From contig NZ_JAFKON010000004.1 of NCBI RefSeq assembly GCF_022803015.1, positions 1-64,000 on the forward strand: a DNA stretch of 64,000 nucleotides, read 5' to 3'. This stretch comes from Arthrobacter humicola. Lineage in GTDB: Bacteria; Actinomycetota; Actinomycetes; Actinomycetales; Micrococcaceae. Made by a program: the position numbers and the translations under genes. This document shows positions 44,468 through 52,833 of this stretch, piece after piece. Positions within the stretch are counted from its first letter, which is position 1. Each line of letters opens with the position of its first letter. The notes under the pieces were generated by a model. The model ran no database searches. It worked only from the letters and a program-made list of their open reading frames with translations, and was not told the DNA's origin.

Positions 44468-45187
44468 ATGATTAACGTCCTCGTCGCCGACGACGAGCTC
44501 CCCGCCGTTGAGGAACTGGCTTTCCTGCTCGGCAGGGATGACCGGATCGGCACCATCCACCGCGCTTCCTCGGGCGCCGAGGCCCTGCGGGCACTGGAGG
44601 CCGAAGAAGTCGATGTCATCTTCCTCGACATCCACATGCCGGCGCTGTCCGGGCTGGACATTGCCCGGGTCATCTCCCGCAGCGCCCACCCGCCCGCCGT
44701 GGTCTTCGTCACCGCGGACGAGGACTGCGCGCTGGAGGCCTTCGAGCTCGCGGCTGTGGACTACCTCCTCAAGCCCGTGCGCGCCGATCGGCTGGCGAAG
44801 TCGATCGGCCGGATCAGCGAGCTGCTCAAGGACGGCGCGCCGGCCCCGGAAATGATCACCGTGGACCTCGGCGGGACCACCAAGATGATCCGGCGCGAGG
44901 ACGTGACGTACGTCCAGGCGCAGGGCGATTATGCACGGCTGCACACGGCGGAGGCCAGCTACCTCATCAGGGTTCCGCTGGCCGACCTAGAGCAGCAGTG
45001 GGCCGACGCCGGGTTCCTGCGCATCCACCGCTCGTACCTGACCGCCTTGGGCCACATCAGCCACATGAAGCTCGCCGCGGCGAGGCCCAGTGTCACCGTG
45101 GCCGGGGCCGAACTGCCCATCAGCCGCAGGCACCTCCCGGCGGTCCGGGAAAAGCTCGAAGCAAGCCGTATCCGGCCGCAGGCATGA
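44468..45187 (+). CDS. LytTR family response regulator
   Basis: A 239-residue regulator. Receiver domain: VADDE (6-10), phospho-acceptor Asp54 in VIFLDIHMPALSG, and Lys in YLLKPVRADRL. The C-terminal LytTR DNA-binding domain (about 128-232) has KMIRREDVTYVQAQGDYARLHTAEASYLIRVPLADLEQQ and RIHRSYLTALGHISHMKLA. LytTR proteins bind direct repeats. It follows the kinase by 90 bases, and its stop overlaps the next gene (ATGA), so the regulator, the small membrane protein and probably the symporter are in one transcript. Confidence 0.94.
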   Translation: MINVLVADDELPAVEELAFLLGRDDRIGTIHRASSGAEALRALEAEEVDVIFLDIHMPALSGLDIARVISRSAHPPAVVFVTADEDCALEAFELAAVDYLLKPVRADRLAKSIGRISELLKDGAPAPEMITVDLGGTTKMIRREDVTYVQAQGDYARLHTAEASYLIRVPLADLEQQWADAGFLRIHRSYLTALGHISHMKLAAARPSVTVAGAELPISRRHLPAVREKLEASRIRPQA

Positions 45188-45591
45188 CGCGGGTCCGGGT
45201 CACGGCGCCGCGCAGCGTCACTTCGGGAAGTGTCACACCGGGAAGTGCCGCATCGGGCAGCGCCGCCCTGACCGGCGGGCGCTCTGCGGCGGCCTCACAG
45301 GAGGCGGCAGAGGAATCCGACGCCGGGCAGCTGTTCGTCCGCTCCCTCATCCGGTCCCAGCTCCGGCTGGGCCTCGTGGTGGCCCTGGGATTCCTGCTGA
45401 TCATGCTCGCCTTCCCGCTTGTGCTGGGGCTGGTCCCGGGCCTTGCGCACTCCACCATTGCAGGCCTGCCATTCGACTGGGTCCTGCTGGGTGCCGGCAT
45501 CTATCCGGTGATCGGTCTCAGTGCCTGGCTGTATGTGCGGACCGCGGCAAGGAACGAGGCCCGCTACCGGGACCTCGCTGGCGACAAGTGA
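45184..45591 (+). CDS. small membrane protein, DUF485-like partner of the second symporter
   Basis: 135 residues from ATG 45184, overlapping the LytTR stop. An Ala/Ser-rich N-terminal half of about 50 residues precedes two TM segments (about 63-85, VVALGFLLIMLAFPLVLGLVP, and 92-115, FDWVLLGAGIYPVIGLSAWLYV) and the end YVRTAARNEARYRDLAG. The layout mirrors DUF485 (two TM segments, charged C-terminal helix), although the DUF485 core motif is not obvious. Position directly before an SSS symporter suggests the same kind of accessory role as YjcH for ActP. Confidence 0.7.
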   Translation: MTRVRVTAPRSVTSGSVTPGSAASGSAALTGGRSAAASQEAAEESDAGQLFVRSLIRSQLRLGLVVALGFLLIMLAFPLVLGLVPGLAHSTIAGLPFDWVLLGAGIYPVIGLSAWLYVRTAARNEARYRDLAGDK

Positions 45592-45657
45592 GGGACTGGT
45601 GAGGGCCCAGGTGAACGGCCCGGCGGGCGGCCACGCACGGGGCCGGGTGAGCGGAAC

Positions 45658-47133
45658 GTGAACCCCGTCGTCGGGGTGGCGGCGTTCGCCGCCGTCTCGC
45701 TTGCCACGGCAGTCATCGGTTTCTACGGGCTGCGGATCTCGCGCACCACGGGAGACTTCTACGTGGCGTCCCGGACGGTCAAGCCGTGGTGGAACGCCTC
45801 GGCGATCGGCGGGGAGTACCTCTCGGCCGCCAGCTTCCTGGGGGTCGCAGGGCTGATCCTACTCTCCGGCACCGACGCCCTGTGGTATCCGGTGGGGTAC
45901 ACGGCCGGCTACCTGATGCTGCTCCTGTTCGTCGCCGCTCCCCTGCGCCGGTCCGGGGCCTACACGATTCCGGACTTCACCGAGGCGCGCCTCGATTCGC
46001 GTGCCGTCCGCCGCGTCACAAGCCTGGTGGTGGTCCTGGTCGGCTGGCTCTACATCGTCCCGCAGCTGCACGGCGCTGCCCTGGCCATCCGGATCACCAC
46101 CGGGCTGCCGGCGTGGGTGGGCCCGGTGGCGGTGGTCGGCGTCGTCTGCTTCACCGTGGTGGCGGGCGGAATGCGCTCCATCACGTTTGTCCAGGCGTTC
46201 CAGTACTGGCTCAAGCTCACCGCGCTGGCGGTGCCCATCGTGTTCATGCTGCTGGCGCTGGGCGGCGGGGACTCCGCCGCGGCGGAGTTGCCGCCGCCCA
46301 GTACGGCCAACCCCACGGCGCTGGCGCCCGCGGGCCCCTACCAGATCATTTCGCTGCTGGTGGCCCTGCTCTTTGGCACGCTCGGGCTGCCGCACGTGCT
46401 GGTCCGTTTCTACACCAACCCGGACGGGCAGTCCGCCCGCCGGACCACCCTGATTGTCCTGGGCCTGCTGTCCGTCTTCTACTTGTTTCCGACGGCGTAC
46501 GGCATGCTCGGCCGAGCGTTCGCCCCCGACCTTGCCCGGAGCGGCCAGGCTGATGCCCTGGTTCTGCTGCTGCCCGGCCGGATGATTGGCGGGGTGGCCG
46601 GCGACTTGCTGACGGCGCTTGTGGTGGCCGGAGCGTTCGGGGCGTTCCTGTCGACGACGTCCGGCCTGGTGGTCTCGCTGGCCGGCGTGATCAGCCAGGA
46701 CGTGTTCGGCGGCAGTGTCCGGGGCTTCCGGCTGGCAGCAGTGGTCTCGGCCATGGTCCCGCTGGGGATCGCCTCGATGACCGAATCGCAGGCACTGGCC
46801 GGCAGCGTGGGGCTTGTGTTTGCCTTTACCGCGTCCACGATCTGCCCGGTCCTGCTGCTGGGCATCTGGTGGCGGGGGCTGACGGACGCCGGGGCTATCG
46901 CGGGCATGGTGACCGGCGGCGTGCTCTGCGGCAGTGCGATGGTGGCCGGCTCGGTGCTGGGTGCTGCGCAGACGCCGTCGTGGCTGGCACAGCCCGCCGC
47001 CTGGACGGTGCCGGCCGCGTTCGCCGTCACGATCCTGGTGTCCCGGGCCACGCGGGGCCGGGTGCCGCGGACAATGACACGGCTGATGACCCGGCTGCAC
47101 ACCCCGGAACGGCCGCTCGCGACGGAACGGTGA
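45658..47133 (+). CDS. sodium:solute symporter (SSS) family protein, monocarboxylate type
   Basis: 491 residues from GTG 45658, with about 13 TM segments. Blocks shared with the ActP-like protein include SRTVKPWWNASAIGGEYLSAASFLGVAG, GTLGLPHVLVRFYTNPDGQSARRT and STTSGLVVSLAGVISQDVF. It has a shorter C-terminus than the 538-residue paralogue. It probably takes up a short monocarboxylate; acetate, pyruvate and propionate are all possible. It is expressed with the LytS/LytTR genes, making it the likeliest direct target of that system. Confidence 0.87.
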   Translation: MNPVVGVAAFAAVSLATAVIGFYGLRISRTTGDFYVASRTVKPWWNASAIGGEYLSAASFLGVAGLILLSGTDALWYPVGYTAGYLMLLLFVAAPLRRSGAYTIPDFTEARLDSRAVRRVTSLVVVLVGWLYIVPQLHGAALAIRITTGLPAWVGPVAVVGVVCFTVVAGGMRSITFVQAFQYWLKLTALAVPIVFMLLALGGGDSAAAELPPPSTANPTALAPAGPYQIISLLVALLFGTLGLPHVLVRFYTNPDGQSARRTTLIVLGLLSVFYLFPTAYGMLGRAFAPDLARSGQADALVLLLPGRMIGGVAGDLLTALVVAGAFGAFLSTTSGLVVSLAGVISQDVFGGSVRGFRLAAVVSAMVPLGIASMTESQALAGSVGLVFAFTASTICPVLLLGIWWRGLTDAGAIAGMVTGGVLCGSAMVAGSVLGAAQTPSWLAQPAAWTVPAAFAVTILVSRATRGRVPRTMTRLMTRLHTPERPLATER

Positions 47134-47150
47134 CCCTGCCGTGCTGACCC

Positions 47151-47230
47151 GGGCGGGGCTCCGGCAACGCTGACCCTGCGGTCGCGATCCGGGCGGGGCT
47201 CCGGCAACGCTGACCCTGCGGTCGCGATCC
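47151..47230. repeat. perfect 40-bp tandem duplication
   Basis: 47151-47190 and 47191-47230 are identical 40-mers, each beginning GGGCGGGGCTCCGGCAACGC. A partial, degenerate copy precedes them from about 47136. They lie in the 163-bp convergent gap between the symporter and the DivIVA-like gene. Confidence 0.85.
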
Positions 47231-47296
47231 GGCGTCGGTGACCCGGCCGGGTGGTTGGCCGGTGGGGCTCCAGGCGTGGGTCCGCGCGGGGCGTGA

Positions 47297-47875
47297 CTAG
47301 TCGATGGCCGCCATGAGCTCGACGGCGCGCTCCAGGAATGCGTCGACCTGGCTTTCCTCGTAACCCTCCCGGCCCACGGCGGGACGGAACACGGCGCGCC
47401 GGACGTTGTCCACGCTCAGCGGCTGGTCCTCCTCGAGGTAGCCGATCAGCTCGTGGCAGAGGTCGTCGACGTCGGTGGTGTTGTAGCTGCGGGCCTTTGG
47501 CTTGGACGGGCGCCGGAAGCGCTGGCCGTCCGGGCGGTGCAGGCGCCCGCGCAGGACGCCCGCGAGCCGGCCGATTTCGCGCAGCCAGGCATCCTCGCCG
47601 CGTTCGGCAACGAGCTCATCGCGCTCGCGCCGGGCGAGGGCGTCTTCGAGCCGGTCCAGCGCGGCGTCCACGCCGGCGGCGGCGTAGCCGCCCTTCACGG
47701 GATCGAAGGACACGGCGCGGACGTCCGAGCTCTTGATGGCGCGGGAGGCCGCGGACGGAGCTTCGAATGACACCCGTGCGCGCTGCAGGAAATCGTCGAC
47801 CTGCCTGGCGTTGTAGCCATACTGGTTCCGCTGCACGCGGTCAAAAGACGCAGGAATCTGCCGTTGAATGTCCAC
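47297..47875 (-). CDS. DivIVA-domain-like protein
   Basis: 192 residues from GTG 47875, with AAGGAA 9-10 bases upstream; a longer open frame starts at 48010. Four segments have the DivIVA-type G-Y-x3-x-VD-x-F pattern: QYGYNARQVDDFLQRA, GGYAAAGVDAALDRLEDAL, SYNTTDVDDLCHELIG and GREGYEESQVDAFLERAVELM. These look like repeated short DivI1A motifs, not the coiled coil of true DivIVA/Wag31. A protein of this type next to cdsA suggests a link to the cell pole or envelope, which is inference only. Confidence 0.75.
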   Translation of the reverse strand: MDIQRQIPASFDRVQRNQYGYNARQVDDFLQRARVSFEAPSAASRAIKSSDVRAVSFDPVKGGYAAAGVDAALDRLEDALARRERDELVAERGEDAWLREIGRLAGVLRGRLHRPDGQRFRRPSKPKARSYNTTDVDDLCHELIGYLEEDQPLSVDNVRRAVFRPAVGREGYEESQVDAFLERAVELMAAID

Positions 47876-47954
47876 TGTTACTTTGTTCCTTTGATGCCGT
47901 TCGGCTGGTTTGCTCGGCACCATTCTAGGCGCCGGAAGTGCTGGTCCGGTGCTT

Positions 47955-48875
47955 CTAGGCGGCTGTGAGGGCCGAGAACAGGATGAACGCCACCGGCGAG
48001 GCGAAGACAATCGAGTCCAACCGGTCCATGACGCCTCCGTGTCCGGGGAGGATGCTGCTCATGTCCTTGATGCCAAGCTCGCGCTTGACCATGGATTCGG
48101 CGAGGTCGCCGGCAGTGGCGGCCGCCACCATGCCCACGGCGAGCACGACGCCGAACCACCACGGTTCGCCCAGCACGAAGATCATGGCGAGCACGCCCAC
48201 GACGACGGCCCCGGCGATCGAGCCGGCGAAGCCTTCCCAGGTCTTCTTGGGGCTGATCTTGGGGGCCATCGGATGCTTGCCCAGGGAGGCGCCCACGAGG
48301 TAGCCGAAGGTGTCGTTGGCTACCACCAGGAGCAGCAGGGTCGCGATTTCCCACGCACCCGCCGGAATCACCCCGTCAGGCCACAGGCCTACCGGCGTCT
48401 CGCCGTCGGCGGTGTGCAGCAGCAGCGCCGCAAAGCTGATCAGGAACGGCACCCAGGACAGGGTGAAGACCCCTGCGAAAATGCTCCGCGCCGAACCGGC
48501 GGCGCCCTCCAGGGTCCGCCACAACAGCACCGCCACGCTGCTGACAAGCATGGCGAAGAGCAGGCTTTCGAGGCCGCCGAAGTAGGCGGCGATTGGCATG
48601 GCGACCGTGCCGACCATCACCGGCACGATCGGCAGGCGGGTGCCTGCGGCCTCCAGCGCACGGAAGATCTCCCAGACGCCGAAGATCGCAAAGGTGGCGG
48701 TCACCAGGACGAAGCCCAGCGGGAGGAACAGCAGGCCGCCCAGGACGCATACCAGCATGCCAACGCCCACCACGGTGGCGGCGGGCAGGTTCCGGCCCGC
48801 TTTGGGCGTTGGGTTCTCGCGCTGCTTCCCCCGCCTCCGGGCGCGCGGCCCGGAGGCCTCCTGTGCCTGATTCAT
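47955..48875 (-). CDS. cdsA: phosphatidate cytidylyltransferase
   Basis: A 306-residue membrane enzyme with about eight TM segments after a basic cytoplasmic N-terminus. The CdsA signature lies in KISPKKTWEGFAGSIAGAVVVG and GDLAESMVKRELGIKDMSSILPGHGGVMDRLDSI near the C-terminus, with the metal-binding Asp residues. It makes CDP-diacylglycerol from phosphatidic acid and CTP, feeding phosphatidylinositol, phosphatidylglycerol and cardiolipin synthesis. Its ATG overlaps the frr stop by one base (TGATG), and the order frr-cdsA is conserved. Confidence 0.95.
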   Translation of the reverse strand: MNQAQEASGPRARRRGKQRENPTPKAGRNLPAATVVGVGMLVCVLGGLLFLPLGFVLVTATFAIFGVWEIFRALEAAGTRLPIVPVMVGTVAMPIAAYFGGLESLLFAMLVSSVAVLLWRTLEGAAGSARSIFAGVFTLSWVPFLISFAALLLHTADGETPVGLWPDGVIPAGAWEIATLLLLVVANDTFGYLVGASLGKHPMAPKISPKKTWEGFAGSIAGAVVVGVLAMIFVLGEPWWFGVVLAVGMVAAATAGDLAESMVKRELGIKDMSSILPGHGGVMDRLDSIVFASPVAFILFSALTAA

Positions 48876-49432
48876 CAGACCTCGAGCAGCTCAGCTTCCT
48901 TGCGCTTGAGCAGCTCGTCGATCCCGTCCACGTGTGCCTTGGTCATGGCGTCGAGTTCCTTCTCACCGCGCGCGCCTTCGTCTTCGCCGGCGTCGCCGTC
49001 CTTGACGAGCTTGTCCAGCGTTTCCTTGGCTTTGCGGCGGATGTTGCGGATGGACACCTTCGCGTCCTCACCCTTGGACTTGACGATCTTGACGTATTCC
49101 TTGCGCCGTTCGGACGTCAGCTCGGGAATGGTGATCCGGATGACGTTGCCGTCGTTGGACGGGTTGGCGCCGACCTCCGAGTCGCTGAGGGCACGTTCGA
49201 TGTCGCGCAGGGCCGTCTTGTCGTACGGGGTGACGAGGATGGTGCGGGCATCCGGGACCGCGAAGGAGGCCAGCTGCTGCAGCGGCGTCGGCGTGCCGTA
49301 GTACTCGACGATGACCTTGTTGTACAGGCCAGGAGTCGCGCGGCCGGTCCGGATCGAGGCGAAGTCTTCCTTGGCTACCTCAACTGCCTTGTCCATCTTG
49401 TCCCCGGCTTCGAGCAAGGTTTCTTCGATCAC
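48875..49432 (-). CDS. frr: ribosome recycling factor
   Basis: A 185-residue protein of standard length: [115 protein letters not shown] with EF-G splits post-termination ribosomes. It follows pyrH after 133 bases, a gap that may hold a secondary promoter. The acidic [14 protein letters not shown] insertion near residue 150 is within the normal variation of actinobacterial RRF. Confidence 0.97.
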   Translation of the reverse strand: MIEETLLEAGDKMDKAVEVAKEDFASIRTGRATPGLYNKVIVEYYGTPTPLQQLASFAVPDARTILVTPYDKTALRDIERALSDSEVGANPSNDGNVIRITIPELTSERRKEYVKIVKSKGEDAKVSIRNIRRKAKETLDKLVKDGDAGEDEGARGEKELDAMTKAHVDGIDELLKRKEAELLEV

Positions 49433-49565
49433 GGTCTCTCCTCAGAAATTGGTGCGTCCCGGGGGCCGGGGCGCGGCACGTCTTCTTTGTGCGCCTGCCG
49501 TATTCCGCCGGCGCTTTTGTCTTCCGCCTGGCGGCGGAAAGGTCCTGAAAACATCCTAGCCGTTG

Positions 49566-50303
49566 CTAGGGGGTGACGACGGTGCCCAGGTCTTCGCCCC
49601 GGATGGCGCGGGTGACGTTACCCTCGCCTTCCATGCCGAAGACCACCATTGTGAGGTTGTTGTCCTTGCACATGGTCATCGCGGTCTGGTCCATCACGCG
49701 GATGTCGCGGCGGAGGGCGTCGTCGTAGCTGAGGCGGTGCAGTTTCTCCGCCGTCGGGTCCTTCTTCGGGTCGGCGGTGTAGACGCCGTCGACGCCGCTC
49801 TTGGCCATCAGGACGACGTCGGCGTGGACCTCCATGGCACGCTGGGCGGCCACGGTGTCAGTGGAGAAGTACGGCAGGCCGGCGCCGGCGCCGAAGATGA
49901 CAACCCGGCCCTTTTCCATGTGGCGGATGGCGCGGCGGGGGATGTAGGCCTCGGCAACCTGGCCCATGGTGATGGCGCTCTGCACGCGCGTTTCCACCCC
50001 GGCTTGCTCAAGGAAGTCCTGGAGCGCGAGGCAGTTCATGACGGTTCCGAGCATGCCCATATAGTCGGCGCGGGAGCGGTCCATGCCGCTCTGGGACAGT
50101 TCGGCGCCGCGGAAGAAGTTGCCTCCGCCGACGACGATTGCCACCTCCACATCGGGAACTGCGGCGGCGATCTGCTTGGCCACGCCGCGGACGGTATCCG
50201 GGTCGACGCCCAGTTTCCCACCGCCGAAGACCTCGCCGGAGAGCTTCAAGAGGACGCGGCGCCTGTTCTTCTTTGGCTGGGCTGAAGTGGTGACGGTTTC
50301 CAT
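49566..50303 (-). CDS. pyrH: UMP kinase
   Basis: A 245-residue amino-acid-kinase-fold UMP kinase: [52 protein letters not shown], and [49 protein letters not shown]. It phosphorylates UMP to UDP and is hexameric and GTP-regulated in bacteria. The start ATG 50303 has GGGAAGG upstream. A hairpin with four T residues separates it from tsf, so only part of the rpsB-tsf transcription may continue into pyrH. Confidence 0.97.
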   Translation of the reverse strand: METVTTSAQPKKNRRRVLLKLSGEVFGGGKLGVDPDTVRGVAKQIAAAVPDVEVAIVVGGGNFFRGAELSQSGMDRSRADYMGMLGTVMNCLALQDFLEQAGVETRVQSAITMGQVAEAYIPRRAIRHMEKGRVVIFGAGAGLPYFSTDTVAAQRAMEVHADVVLMAKSGVDGVYTADPKKDPTAEKLHRLSYDDALRRDIRVMDQTAMTMCKDNNLTMVVFGMEGEGNVTRAIRGEDLGTVVTP

Positions 50304-50402
50304 GGTGCCTTCCCGTTGGTGAACTCTGAGTTAGGTTATCGTGCTGGGCGCCCAAGGAGGCATTCCGGCCGTGACCGGAAACGGTGCCTCACGGGTGCAT
50401 GC

Positions 50403-50435
50403 AAAAGGGGTGGCCACCGTGGTGACCACCCCCTT
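50403..50435 (-). terminator. intrinsic terminator between tsf and pyrH
   Basis: GGGGTGGCCACC (50407-50418) pairs with GGTGACCACCCC (about 50421-50432) apart from one mismatch. On the minus strand the stem is followed by TTTT (complement of 50403-50406). It lies downstream of tsf and probably reduces read-through into pyrH. Confidence 0.6.
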
Positions 50436-50477
50436 AGCGTGTCTGGCTAGTGCCTGACTGGTGTCTGGCCAGTCTGA

Positions 50478-51314
50478 CTAGGAACCGACGCGGAAGCGCG
50501 TGAAGGCAGTTGCCTTGACGCCGGCTTCTTCGAGGACCTGTGCGACAGACTTCTTGGCATCCTTGGCGAATGCCTGGTCAACGAGGACCTCGCCCTTGTA
50601 GAAGCCGGTAACGCGGCCTTCGACAATCTTGGTCATCGCAGCTTCGGGCTTGCCCTCGGCCTTGGCCGTTTCCTCGGCGATGCGGCGCTCGGACTCGACG
50701 AGATCGGCCGGAACGTCCTCACGGGTGAGGTAGTTCGGAGCCATGGCGGCGACGTGAACGGCGACGTCGTGGGCTGCGGTGGCAGCCGCTTCGCCTTCGC
50801 CGTCAACAGCGAACAGCACGCCGACCTGGGCCGGGAGGTCCTTGGAGGTCTTGTGCAGGTAAGCGTCGACCGTGGCGCCCTCGATGCGGGAGATGCGGCG
50901 GACAACAACCTTCTCGCCCAGAACGGCGCCCTCTTCGATGACGACCTCGGACAGCGGCTTGCCGTCGACCTCGGTGGCGAGCAGGGTCTCAAGGTCGGCA
51001 GCGCCGGACTCAACGGCCACAGCCAGGACCTTGTCGGCCAGCTGGATGAACTTGTCAGCCTTCGCGACGAAGTCGGTCTCGCAGTTGACTTCGATCATCA
51101 CGCCGACGCCGTTGGCGACCTTGGCGGCAACCAGGCCTTCGGCGGTGGAGCGGCCTTCGCGCTTGGTAGCGCCTTTCAGGCCCTTGATGCGGATGATTTC
51201 GATGGCCTTCTCGGCGTCACCGTTGGCTTCGTCAAGAGCCTTCTTGACATCCATCATGCCGGCGCCAGTGCGCTCGCGCAGAGCCTTGATATCAGCGGCA
51301 GTGTAGTTCGCCAT
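50478..51314 (-). CDS. tsf: translation elongation factor Ts
   Basis: 278 residues. The UBA-like N-terminal domain has ANYTAADIKALRERTGAGMMDVKKALDEANGD (the TDF-like region reads ETDFVAKADKF at about 79-89), followed by the dimerisation-type core with GRVTGFYKGEVLVDQAF near the C-terminus. It recycles EF-Tu by GDP release. AGAGGGG precedes ATG 51314. It follows rpsB after a 133-bp gap that contains a long hairpin, the usual rpsB-tsf arrangement. Confidence 0.97.
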   Translation of the reverse strand: MANYTAADIKALRERTGAGMMDVKKALDEANGDAEKAIEIIRIKGLKGATKREGRSTAEGLVAAKVANGVGVMIEVNCETDFVAKADKFIQLADKVLAVAVESGAADLETLLATEVDGKPLSEVVIEEGAVLGEKVVVRRISRIEGATVDAYLHKTSKDLPAQVGVLFAVDGEGEAAATAAHDVAVHVAAMAPNYLTREDVPADLVESERRIAEETAKAEGKPEAAMTKIVEGRVTGFYKGEVLVDQAFAKDAKKSVAQVLEEAGVKATAFTRFRVGS

Positions 51315-51351
51315 GTGAACCCCTCTGTCTAGAAATTTATGTGGTGTACGG

Positions 51352-51396
51352 ACCGACAGGACGGCTGCTCACCGAGTGAGCGGCCATCCTGTCGGT
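51352..51396 (-). terminator. strong hairpin between rpsB and tsf (attenuator candidate)
   Basis: ACCGACAGGA (51352-51361) pairs with TCCTGTCGGT (51387-51396). After one mismatch the stem continues through GGC/GCC and, after another, GCTCA/TGAGC. No T run follows, so it is more likely an attenuator, processing site or partial terminator than a full stop. Confidence 0.6.
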
Positions 51397-51447
51397 ACCC
51401 CCTATGCAGCTGAGCGCATGTGGGGAGATCCAGATTTACTTGTCTGA

Positions 51448-52356
51448 CTACTTGGCTTCGTCGGCGGCCGGTGCTTCTTCAGCAGCCGGTGCTTCTTCAG
51501 CAGCTTCGGCGGCCGGAGCAGCTTCGGCGGCCGGTGCTTCTTCAGCAGCCGGTGCAGCCTCAGCGGCCGGCGCTGCAGCAGCTTCAGCCTTGTTGCCTTC
51601 GAGGAGCTCGCGCTCCCACTCGGCCAGCGGCTCTTCCGGAGCTTCCGTGGTGCCGGTGGCGCGCTGGTTACGGGCGATGAGGCCCTCAGCAACGGCGTCG
51701 GCGACAACGCGGGTCAGCAGGTTGACGGAGCGGATGGCGTCGTCGTTACCCGGGATCGGGAAGTCGACTTCGTCGGGATCGCAGTTGGTGTCCAGGATGG
51801 CCACAACCGGGATGTTCAGCTTCTTGGCCTCGTCGACAGCAAGGTGTTCCTTCTTGGTGTCAACGATCCACAGCGCGGACGGCGCCTTGGTCAGGTTGCG
51901 GATACCACCGAGGTTGGTTTCCAGCTTGGTGAGTTCGCGGCGAAGGAGCAGCAGTTCCTTCTTGGTGTAAGCCGAACCGGCGACGTCGTCGAAGTCGATC
52001 TCTTCGAGTTCCTTCATGCGCTGGATGCGCTTGGAGACCGTCTGGAAGTTGGTCAGCATACCGCCGAGCCAACGCTGGTTGACGTACGGCTGGCCAACGC
52101 GGGTGGCCTGCTCGGCGATGGATTCCTGCGCCTGCTTCTTGGTGCCGACGAAGAGAACGGTGCCGCCGTGTGCAACGGTGGCCTTCACGAACTCGTAGGC
52201 ACGGTCGATGTAGGACAGCGACTGCTGCAGGTCAATGATGTAGATACCGTTGCGCTCCGTGAAGATGAAGCGCTTCATCTTCGGGTTCCAACGGCGGGTC
52301 TGGTGTCCAAAGTGGACGCCGCTGTCAAGCAGCTGGCGCATAGTTACGACGGGCAT
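51448..52356 (-). CDS. rpsB: 30S ribosomal protein S2 with long Ala/Glu/Pro tail
   Basis: 302 residues. The first 240 or so are standard S2: [95 protein letters not shown]. The last 50 or so residues are a low-complexity tail of (A)APAAE-type repeats ending in DEAK, longer than E. coli S2 (241 residues). The DNA of the tail is built from near-repeats of a GCTTCTTCAGCAGCCGG-like unit (51467-51590), prone to length change. AAGGAG precedes ATG 52356. The gene leads rpsB-tsf. Confidence 0.97.
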   Translation of the reverse strand: MPVVTMRQLLDSGVHFGHQTRRWNPKMKRFIFTERNGIYIIDLQQSLSYIDRAYEFVKATVAHGGTVLFVGTKKQAQESIAEQATRVGQPYVNQRWLGGMLTNFQTVSKRIQRMKELEEIDFDDVAGSAYTKKELLLLRRELTKLETNLGGIRNLTKAPSALWIVDTKKEHLAVDEAKKLNIPVVAILDTNCDPDEVDFPIPGNDDAIRSVNLLTRVVADAVAEGLIARNQRATGTTEAPEEPLAEWERELLEGNKAEAAAAPAAEAAPAAEEAPAAEAAPAAEAAEEAPAAEEAPAADEAK

Positions 52357-52833
52357 GCCGACGCTCCTTCCGGCAGGTCATTCATGAGAGAGCCCATGGC
52401 CCTCTTACCCTGCCAATAGTTGACGGTTGTTTAGCATTCGCCCGGGGCGGGCGTTGCTCCTGGCATCCACCGCGCTTCCCATCCGCGCCATATGGACATG
52501 CCATGTGGAACGGACCGCAGGAGGCGCAGTCCTCCGCATCGGAAGTTTCAGGCTTCTTTTGAGGAGGGCTGGATACGCGTAGTCAGCTGCTGCTCCCCCG
52601 CACCCCTGAATGAGGCGTGCCGGCTTCGGCAATCACGAAGTATCGCGACTTACAAGCGTGAGGGCACAGCAAACTGCTCCACCAAGTGTACTACAGCGGC
52701 CCCGCCCAGACGGACGGTTTTGCCGCGGCAACGGCACGGGGTTCCGGGGCTTTGGCGGGGGCCGGCGGGCACCTTATCCACATAGCCATGGCGGGAGATT
52801 CCGCCCGGGGTGCCGCCTTGGCAGGCTAGGGCC
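52357..52833. other. 477-bp gap between divergent rpsB and an M23 peptidase gene
   Basis: This gap must hold the rpsB promoter (minus strand) and the M23 promoter (plus strand); I could not place either with confidence. One compact palindrome, CGCCCG-GGG-CGGGCG (52439-52453), lies 83 bases before rpsB. In an rpsB leader it could be part of an autoregulatory RNA fold, but this is a guess. No small gene or RNA was recognised. Confidence 0.5.
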
